Below, one piece after another: positions 1 to 5,418 of a DNA stretch of 5,418 nucleotides; positions within the stretch are counted from its first letter, which is position 1, and the number at the start of each line of letters is the position of its first letter. The notes beneath the pieces were generated by a model. That model was not told the DNA's origin, did no database searches, and saw nothing but the letters and a program-made list of their open reading frames with translations. Made by a program: the position numbers and the translations under genes. Source of the DNA: Kiritimatiellia bacterium. Lineage in GTDB: Bacteria > Verrucomicrobiota > Kiritimatiellia > RFP12 > UBA1067. The DNA is taken from NCBI GenBank assembly GCA_024405255.1, contig JAKSOY010000276.1, positions 1 through 5,418 on the forward strand, in the 5' to 3' direction.

Positions 1-1595
1 AGCATCTCCTGAAGTCCAAGCAGGGACAGGTGAAGTGCATCTACATCGATCCGCCGTATAATACGGGCTCGGATGGTTTTGTTTACAATGATTCGTTTGG
101 TTTCAAGGTCGAAGAACTCGCCAGTAAGCTTTCGATCTCTGAAGATGAAGCCCAACGCATTCTCGATTTCACCAAGCGCGGCAGTGCGTCCCATTCGGCT
201 TGGCTGATGTTTATGTATCCGCGTTTGATGCTGGCGCGAGATTTGCTCTCTAAGGATGGGGTTATCTTCATCTCGATTGATGACAACGAGCAGGGAAATT
301 TAAGGATGCTCTGTGACGAGATATTTGGTGAGCAGAATTTTGTCGCACAGTTTATTTGGATAGCAAAAAGTGGGGGCGGAGCTGATAATGGGTGTATAGT
401 TCAAGATCAGGAATATGTCCTTTGTTATGCGGCTCGACTTGAAGCTGAGAACGCCACTACACTCAATCGCATTTCGGTTAAGGCGGAACCATTGGATAAA
501 GAAGATGAGCATGGGCCATATCGAATTGGTCGGGAGTTAAATAAATGGGGTGCTAACTCGCGTCGAGAAGATCGTCCAACAATGTATTTCCCGATAAAAG
601 GTCCGAAGGGTGAGGATGTTTACCCGATTCGTAATGATGGTACGGAGGGCTGTTGGCGATGGGGTAAGACGGCAATGTTGAAGGCAGTGTCGGAAGGGAA
701 TTGCCATTTCCAGCCGCGCAAAGATGGAACATACGTTGTGTATGAGAAGATTAGGTCGATTGATGATAGAAGTAAGCCGTATCGGTCGTTTTTGCAGGAT
801 GTTGGGTACACTGCGGATGGCTCGGAAGAGGTTACTGACCTATTTTCGGCAAGAGTGTTCAGTTTTGCAAAGCCGATTGAATTGATGAAGCATATTCTTG
901 AGATTGCGGCAAAGGATGATTCGATTGTTCTTGATTTCTTTTCGGGCGCGGCATCGACGGCGCATGCGGTTATGCAATATAACGCTGAACATAATGCACA
1001 TCTTCAGTATGTGATGGTTCAGCTGCAAGAGTCATGCCCAGAAGGTTCAGAGGCGATTAAGGTCGGTTACAAGACGATTGACGAGATCGGTCAGGCGCGG
1101 ATCAAGAAGGCGGCGGCGAAGATTGCCGCGGAGAATCCGCTGTTGGCGAAGACAATGGACTTGGGCTTCAAGCATTACACGCTGAAGGAGGTTGAGGGCA
1201 AGGCGCTCGACAAGATCGAGAAGTTTGATCCGAACGAGAATGCATTGGCGGCGACCGATGATGTGCTGAAGGAGTTCGGCGTTGAAACGGTGCTGGCGAC
1301 GTGGCTGGTGCATGACGGATATGGATTCTCCGCCGAGCCGAAGGTGATTGACCTTGACGGCTACAAGGCGTACTGGATGGACAAGCACGTCTACCTGATC
1401 GAGCCAGGGCTGAGCGATGACGGCATTGTGGCGCTCTTCGAGAACTTCGACACGCTCGAGGGATTCAATCCGTCGAATCTGGTCGTGTTCGGCTACAGCT
1501 TTACATTTACGCAGCTGGAGGCGATTCGGAACAACCTCCGCAAGGTCGCCGACTCCAGCACGAACAAGCACGTCAATCTCGACAAGCGGTACTAA
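1..1595 (+). CDS. mod: Type III restriction-modification DNA methyltransferase, Mod subunit (5'-truncated by window edge)
   Basis: Mod methylates the N6 of adenine on one strand of a short asymmetric site and provides site recognition for the Mod-Res complex. The frame is open to the left edge (codons start at base 3), and the residues before the GTG at 30 fit the run-up to motif IV, so the true start lies upstream and perhaps 80-110 residues are missing. The order is that of beta-class N6-adenine methyltransferases: motif IV DPPYNTGSD (48-74), a conserved block ending in GVIFISIDDNEQGN, a target recognition region with REDRPTMYFPI (about 561-593), motif X around FSFAKPIELMKHIL, then the AdoMet-binding motif I DFFSGAAST (933-959). 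A C-terminal Mod-specific region follows to the TAA at 1593-1595. Motif I has Ala where the FxGxG consensus has its second Gly. The central part has lower GC and different codon use from the ends. The target sequence cannot be read from this. Family assignment is firm. Confidence 0.96.
   Translation, partial: HLLKSKQGQVKCIYIDPPYNTGSDGFVYNDSFGFKVEELASKLSISEDEAQRILDFTKRGSASHSAWLMFMYPRLMLARDLLSKDGVIFISIDDNEQGNLRMLCDEIFGEQNFVAQFIWIAKSGGGADNGCIVQDQEYVLCYAARLEAENATTLNRISVKAEPLDKEDEHGPYRIGRELNKWGANSRREDRPTMYFPIKGPKGEDVYPIRNDGTEGCWRWGKTAMLKAVSEGNCHFQPRKDGTYVVYEKIRSIDDRSKPYRSFLQDVGYTADGSEEVTDLFSARVFSFAKPIELMKHILEIAAKDDSIVLDFFSGAASTAHAVMQYNAEHNAHLQYVMVQLQESCPEGSEAIKVGYKTIDEIGQARIKKAAAKIAAENPLLAKTMDLGFKHYTLKEVEGKALDKIEKFDPNENALAATDDVLKEFGVETVLATWLVHDGYGFSAEPKVIDLDGYKAYWMDKHVYLIEPGLSDDGIVALFENFDTLEGFNPSNLVVFGYSFTFTQLEAIRNNLRKVADSSTNKHVNLDKRY
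241..1050 (+). other. Low-GC mosaic segment of mod covering the target recognition domain through motif I
   Basis: Hand-counted 60-base lines here have about 37-53% GC (241-300: 42%; 541-600: 43%; 841-900: 37%), against 57% at 181-240, 65% at 1081-1140 and 63% at 1681-1740. Codons TTA, CTA and TCA occur at 300, 537, 840, 1032 and 1047 in the mod frame. None occurs in mod before 300 or after 1047, and only one (TCA at 1632) occurs in all of res. The segment encodes the region between the conserved N-terminal catalytic block and the C-terminal domain, which is the part that sets DNA specificity in type III Mod proteins. I infer import or exchange of the specificity module. The boundaries are approximate. 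Confidence 0.6.
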
Positions 1596-1604
1596 GGGCG
1601 CGCG
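1594..1604 (+). promoter_or_regulatory. Ribosome binding site of res, overlapping the mod stop codon
   Basis: AAGGG at 1594-1598 uses the last two bases of the mod TAA stop and lies 6 bases before the ATG at 1605. The TAA at 1593 is in frame with res, so no start further upstream is possible. The overlap of stop codon and ribosome binding site suggests that res translation is coupled to termination on mod. Confidence 0.6.
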
Positions 1605-4565
1605 ATGGAGCTGATACTCGAAAAGGGGCTGTCACATCAACAGCGGGCCGTGGATGCGGTGAGGGACGCGCTGGAGGGCGTGGTGTTCCTGCCGCCGGAG
1701 CAGTACTATGCCAACCCGAAGCTGACGGGACTGGATGGCGTGCGTCGGCTCGATAAGAACATCGAGCGCATCGAGGGGGTGAACAAGACGGCGGGGATGT
1801 CGCGTCCCTTGCCGGCGCTGCCTTACTTGCCGCTGGACATCAAGATGGAGACGGGAACCGGCAAGACTTACGTCTATACGCATCTCATCTACGAGCTTCA
1901 CGCCAAATACAAGATCAACAAGTTCGTGATTGCCGTCCCGTCCCTGGCGATCAAGGCGGGTGCGGCGCAGTTCCTGACGGACAGCTACGTCAAGCGCCAT
2001 TTCAGGGATCAGTGCGGATATGACGCCGAGATCGAATGCGAGGTGCTGGAGCCGCCGAAGAACAAGAAGAAGGGGCGTCAGTACTTCCCGGCGGCGGTCG
2101 AGGATTTCGTCAAGGGCTCGTGTCAGGTCGAGAGCCGCATCTACGTTCTCCTGGTGAACATGCAGCTCTTGACGGGGAGCAAGAATTCTCTGTTGCAGCG
2201 CAACGACTACGATGCGGGCGTGGAGGGCTTTTACCGTCCGTTCGACGCGATCCGTGCGACGCGCCCGTTCGTCATCATCGACGAACCGCATCGCTTCTCG
2301 CGTGACCAGAAGGCGTATCAGGCGATCGAGAAAGAGCTGTTGCCGCAGTGTATCATCCGATTCGGCGCGACGTTTCCCCAGGTGGTCACGGGATTCGGCA
2401 AGGCGAAGAGATCCGTCAAGGACTACTTGAACCTCCTTTACGACCTTAACGCCTGCCAGTCTTTCAACCAGCGGCTGATCAAGGGCGTTGTCAAGGAACA
2501 CTTCGAGCCAGCGCACCACAAGGACGCGAAGGCGAAGATCGTCAAGATCGAGTCCAAGAAGTCCGTGCGGATGCAGTACCTGGAGGCGGGCAAGGCGAAG
2601 AAGAGCTTCACGCTCTGCGTCGGGGACTCGCTTTCGACGGTGCATGAGGCGTTCGGCGGCATCACCGTGCAGGCGATCGGTTCGGACGTGGTGGTCTTTT
2701 CCAACGAGTCGGAGAAGCGCACCGGCGAGGAGATGAGCGTCGACGTCTACATGGAGAGCTACCAGAAGCAGATGATGAAGCTGGCGCTCGAGCGGCATTT
2801 CGAGACGGAGCGCGAAAACTTCGATCGCGAAGGGTCGAGAATCAAGACACTGGCGCTTTTCTTCATCGACGACATTGCCTCCTATCGCGGCGAAGGTGCT
2901 GCGGCTTATCTGCGGACGACGTTCGAAAAGCTGCTGAAGGAGCGCATCAAGGCGACGCTGGCCGCGCTGGAGCCGTCCGAGCACGAGTACAAGGCGTTTC
3001 TTGAGGACAGCTTGGAGCGCATCGGGGAATGCCATGCCGGATATTTTGCGGAGGACAATGATTCGTCCGACGAGGAGATCGCCCGTCAGGTCAACAAGAT
3101 CCTGCGTGGCAAGAAGCAGCTGCTGTCGTTCAAGGACGAAGGCGGCAAGTGGAACGTGTGCCGGTTCCTGTTCTCGAAGTGGACGTTGAAGGAGGGGTGG
3201 GACAATCCGAACGTGTTCACCATCGCCAAGCTGCGTTCGAGCGGCAGCGAGATCAGCAAGCTTCAGGAAGTCGGACGCGGGCTCCGTCTGCCTGTGGACG
3301 CGAACGGTAACCGCGTGTCGAACGGCGAGTTCGCGCTCAATTACATCGTCGACTTCAGCGAAGCGGACTTCGCGGACAAGCTGGTGTCGCAAATCAACGC
3401 CGAGGTGCCGCTGGCCGTGAAGATTGACGAGCCGATGCTTGCGGTCGTGGCGAAGAGACTTGGTGTCACGGCGGAGGACTTGTTTGGCGAGTTGCTGGCC
3501 AAGAAGTACATTGACATGCATTGGAACATCCGTCCGGAGAATCGCGAGGAGTTCCTTGAGAAGTATCCTGATTTCGCCGGCGGGCTGAAGGGCGGCCGGG
3601 TCAAGGACGCCAACCGCGACAAGTCTGTGAAGGTCAAGGTGCGCAAGGCGCAGTTCGACCAGATCAAAGACCTGTGGATGAAGATCAATCAGCGGTATGT
3701 GCTGTTGTACGAGAAGGAGCTGAACGATCAGCTCGCGTCGACGGTCGCTGTGCTGTTCGAGAAAGACGTCTTCAAGGAAATGCTGCTGACGAGTTCTCGC
3801 GTGAAGGTCGAGAGCGACGGACGCGCCCTGTCCGTCGTGAACGAGACGGGCGTCTCTTATGTGGTCGAGGCCCCGATACCATACGGTGTCTTCTTGCGCA
3901 AGATATCGAACGTGACGAACATTCCGGTCTCGACTCTGGACGCGGGGCTTCGAATCTATGCGAAGAAGAACGGTGCGCCGGATGCGACGCGAATCAACGA
4001 GCAGTCGGTTGTGCGTTTCTGCGATGCGTTTAGGAATTGGAAGAGCCAGAACCTGCAGGGGCGCTTTAACTACAAGAAGAGTCCGAAAGATGTCGCGGCG
4101 ACGGCGCTGACGACTAAAGACGGCTCGATGCGCAAGACGGTGACGCAGGGCGTGATCGGCACGAAGATTTACCCGGGCAAGCCGAGTGAGAAGTATCTGT
4201 ATGACGTGATGACGTATGATTCGGCGCTTGAGCGGGAAAACGTCCGGGCAACCATTGAGGAGATTGTTGTCTTTGGGAAAATACCTCGCAAGAGCGTGGC
4301 GATTCCGACGATTATCGGCGAAAGCTTCAGTCCTGACTTCATGTATGTCGTGAAGCGGAAGGACGGCACTAAGGAGCTGAATCTGATTGTCGAGACGAAA
4401 GACTACGAAGTCGAGCAGCAGATACCCGAGGATCAGAAGATCAAGATCAAATGTGCCGAAGTGTTCTTCAAGAACCTTGAAGTCGCCGGATACAAGGTAG
4501 TCTTCCGTTCGCAGCTCAGGCACGATCAGATCGGAGCGCTTATTCGAGACGTCTTGGCGGAGTGA
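1605..4565 (+). CDS. res: Type III restriction-modification enzyme, Res subunit (helicase/endonuclease)
   Basis: Res is the ATP-dependent translocase and nuclease of the type III complex. With Mod bound at unmethylated sites it cuts DNA a fixed short distance away. The 986 residues are a normal full length. Superfamily 2 helicase motifs appear in order: a Q-like SHQQ (10-13), Walker A ETGTGKT (82-88), motif Ia VPSLAIKAG (111-119), DEPH (226-229), GAT (254-256), LALFFIDDIASY (416-427), motif V LKEGWDNPNVF (528-538) and motif VI QEVGRGLR (554-561). The C-terminal nuclease has PD (910-911) followed by ETK (930-932), a PD-(D/E)xK site with D911, E930 and K932 as likely catalytic residues. The ATG at 1605 is the first start after the in-frame mod stop and has AAGGG 6 bases upstream. 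The gene ends 3 bases before radC. From codon 11 onward it contains no TTA, CTA or TCA codon. No truncation or frameshift is seen, so it looks functional. Confidence 0.97.
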   Translation: MELILEKGLSHQQRAVDAVRDALEGVVFLPPEQYYANPKLTGLDGVRRLDKNIERIEGVNKTAGMSRPLPALPYLPLDIKMETGTGKTYVYTHLIYELHAKYKINKFVIAVPSLAIKAGAAQFLTDSYVKRHFRDQCGYDAEIECEVLEPPKNKKKGRQYFPAAVEDFVKGSCQVESRIYVLLVNMQLLTGSKNSLLQRNDYDAGVEGFYRPFDAIRATRPFVIIDEPHRFSRDQKAYQAIEKELLPQCIIRFGATFPQVVTGFGKAKRSVKDYLNLLYDLNACQSFNQRLIKGVVKEHFEPAHHKDAKAKIVKIESKKSVRMQYLEAGKAKKSFTLCVGDSLSTVHEAFGGITVQAIGSDVVVFSNESEKRTGEEMSVDVYMESYQKQMMKLALERHFETERENFDREGSRIKTLALFFIDDIASYRGEGAAAYLRTTFEKLLKERIKATLAALEPSEHEYKAFLEDSLERIGECHAGYFAEDNDSSDEEIARQVNKILRGKKQLLSFKDEGGKWNVCRFLFSKWTLKEGWDNPNVFTIAKLRSSGSEISKLQEVGRGLRLPVDANGNRVSNGEFALNYIVDFSEADFADKLVSQINAEVPLAVKIDEPMLAVVAKRLGVTAEDLFGELLAKKYIDMHWNIRPENREEFLEKYPDFAGGLKGGRVKDANRDKSVKVKVRKAQFDQIKDLWMKINQRYVLLYEKELNDQLASTVAVLFEKDVFKEMLLTSSRVKVESDGRALSVVNETGVSYVVEAPIPYGVFLRKISNVTNIPVSTLDAGLRIYAKKNGAPDATRINEQSVVRFCDAFRNWKSQNLQGRFNYKKSPKDVAATALTTKDGSMRKTVTQGVIGTKIYPGKPSEKYLYDVMTYDSALERENVRATIEEIVVFGKIPRKSVAIPTIIGESFSPDFMYVVKRKDGTKELNLIVETKDYEVEQQIPEDQKIKIKCAEVFFKNLEVAGYKVVFRSQLRHDQIGALIRDVLAE

Positions 4566-4568
4566 ATC
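4556..4568 (+). promoter_or_regulatory. Ribosome binding site of radC, inside the 3' end of res
   Basis: GGCGGAG at 4556-4562 lies in the last res codons, and its GGAG ends 6 bases before the GTG at 4569. The res stop TGA (4563-4565) sits between the site and the start and is in frame with radC, which forces the radC start to be at or after 4566. This layout favours translational coupling of radC to res. Confidence 0.55.
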
Positions 4569-5327
4569 GTGGCGAACAAATTCGAGGACTTGCCGTCGGA
4601 GCTGTTGCCGCGTGATTTGATGGAACGCGCGGCAGACCCGTCGGCAATCCCGGACGAGGCGTTACTTTCGATTATCCTGAAGACGGGGGCCGCGGGGTGC
4701 GATGTGCGGGAACTTTCACGGCGGTTACTTGATGCGTTTGGATCGCTGAACAAGCTTATCTCGTCCGATTGGCGCGATATTGAGGAGCGGGTCAAGAAGC
4801 ACAATAAAGATTATCCCGACAGACCGATACTTGGAATCGGTCGGGTGAAGTGTCTGGAACTTGCCGCAGCCTTTGAGATGGGACGGCGGGCAAATCGCAT
4901 GTCGCCTGAAGAGATGCGGAACGCTTCGGTCACGACGCCGGAAGAAGGTTTTAGACTGTTCAAGGCGGTGATTCGTCCTGGAGAAGAGAAGGAGAGCATG
5001 TTCGTTCTGCTTCTGGACGTCAAAAACCATCCGCTGTCTGAGCCGATACGCATAAGCATTGGTTCGGATGATTATGCCCCAGCCTGTGTGCGGGATATTT
5101 TTAAGGAAGCAGTCAGATGGGGTGCGAAGTCAATCATGCTGGCGCACAACCATCCGTCCGGCGATCCGACGCCCAGCCATGGGGATATTGAATTGACGGA
5201 ACGGGTGATTGATGCGGCAAAGCTTTTTGACATCAATGTCGTGGATCATCTTGTCATTGCAACGCCGAGAGGCGTGCCGATACAAGCATATATTTCGATT
5301 CGAGCCCAACAAAAGTTGTTATATTGA
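4569..5327 (+). CDS. radC: RadC-family JAB/MPN domain protein
   Basis: This is a RadC-like protein of 252 residues, somewhat longer than the usual 220-230. The N-terminal part resembles the UPF0758 N-terminal domain: LPRDLMER (13-20), DEALLSIILKTG (29-40) and a helix-hairpin-helix turn LGIGRVK (88-94). The C-terminal JAB domain (about 125-252) has the JAMM zinc-site pattern HNHPSGDPTPS plus Asp, giving H193, H195, S203 and D206; E158 is a plausible acidic partner. About 14 residues (74-87, rich in Lys, Asp and Pro) appear inserted before the hairpin compared with typical RadC. The GTG start is chosen because an in-frame stop lies one codon upstream and the next ATG (codon 18) would remove conserved residues. 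The older DNA repair role of RadC is not firmly supported; such genes are common on mobile elements and in defence regions. The 3-base gap to res suggests co-expression with the restriction system. Family is clear; function here is unknown. Confidence 0.93.
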   Translation: MANKFEDLPSELLPRDLMERAADPSAIPDEALLSIILKTGAAGCDVRELSRRLLDAFGSLNKLISSDWRDIEERVKKHNKDYPDRPILGIGRVKCLELAAAFEMGRRANRMSPEEMRNASVTTPEEGFRLFKAVIRPGEEKESMFVLLLDVKNHPLSEPIRISIGSDDYAPACVRDIFKEAVRWGAKSIMLAHNHPSGDPTPSHGDIELTERVIDAAKLFDINVVDHLVIATPRGVPIQAYISIRAQQKLLY

Positions 5328-5418
5328 ATATGTTCGCAGGATTCATCCCGGCTGCTTCGTCGTTGAAATAAGTCTGTCAGGTTCCGGCGTGAGATCTGCC
5401 TTGCCTGATGTAACGTCA
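5328..5418. other. Downstream tail without a recognisable gene
   Basis: These 91 bases contain no convincing coding region, promoter or terminator. The only ATG-started frame on the + strand that closes here is 13 codons (5330-5371) with no ribosome binding site. A weak 5-base inverted repeat (TCAGG at 5377-5381, CCTGA at 5404-5408) has a long loop and no T-run after it, so it is not a credible intrinsic terminator. The operon may end or continue beyond the window. Confidence 0.5.

Noticed and set aside
30..32. GTG as the start of mod
   Set aside because: The frame is open to the window edge and the preceding codons fit the conserved run-up to motif IV. Starting here would remove the N-terminal region that all Mod proteins have.
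372..376. G-tract in mod as a phase-variation switch
   Set aside because: Only five G residues in a row. No homopolymer or tandem repeat long enough for slipped-strand switching is seen in the visible part of mod; the missing 5' end could still hold one.
2036..2305. Alternative + strand frames inside res (also 2488-2736 and 3674-4033)
   Set aside because: They overlap essential Res motifs in another frame, are dominated by Arg, Ala and Ser, and show no domain or ribosome binding site.
1632..4523. A 963-codon open frame on the - strand opposite res
   Set aside because: Its codons are the exact reverse complements of res codons, so it stays open simply because res lacks TTA, CTA and TCA codons. 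The translation is rich in Arg, Leu and His with no recognisable domain, while the + strand has a full set of Res motifs.
5321..5331. Short palindrome ATATT-G-AATAT over the radC stop codon
   Set aside because: Five-base arms in AT-rich sequence are expected by chance, and no matching second site is present.
5330..5371. 13-codon ATG frame after radC as a small gene
   Set aside because: It has no ribosome binding site and no recognisable sequence, and is as short as chance frames.
5377..5408. Inverted repeat TCAGG/CCTGA as a terminator after radC
   Set aside because: The stem has five paired bases with a 22-base loop and no T-run follows.

Overview
The window is an almost fully coding stretch of bacterial DNA. 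It holds three genes in a row on the + strand: the 3' part of a type III restriction-modification methyltransferase (mod, entering from the left edge), a complete type III restriction subunit (res), and a complete RadC-family JAB/MPN protein (radC). Hand counts of selected 60-base lines give about 52-65% GC over most of the window, which fits a mid-to-high-GC bacterium. The lineage cannot be named from this alone: there is no rRNA, tRNA or other lineage-specific marker.

Layout: bases 1-1595 are mod, missing its N-terminus; the visible part starts just before catalytic motif IV (DPPYNTGSD). After a 9-base gap comes res (1605-4565), with an N-terminal superfamily 2 helicase and a C-terminal PD-(D/E)xK nuclease. 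After a 3-base gap comes radC (4569-5327, GTG start), with a helix-hairpin-helix region and a JAMM metal site. Bases 5328-5418 hold no recognisable gene. The very short gaps, with Shine-Dalgarno-like sequence overlapping or abutting the preceding stop codon, indicate one operon with probable translational coupling. No promoter or terminator is visible, so the operon very likely starts to the left of the window.

How the genes work together: in type III systems Mod recognises a short asymmetric site and methylates adenine on one strand, and Mod plus Res form the ATP-dependent nuclease that cuts beside unmethylated sites. Both visible proteins keep the motifs expected for activity. The role of RadC is unknown. 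The molecular function of this family is unsettled, and its tight coupling to res makes it a candidate accessory of the defence operon.

The two most useful observations are this mod-res-radC arrangement and a mosaic inside mod. Roughly bases 241-1050, covering the target recognition domain through motif I, are lower in GC and carry TTA/CTA/TCA codons that are almost absent from the rest of mod and from res. This suggests the specificity module was exchanged by recombination. The window otherwise looks like a conventional type III system; nothing else in it clearly points to a new kind of system.
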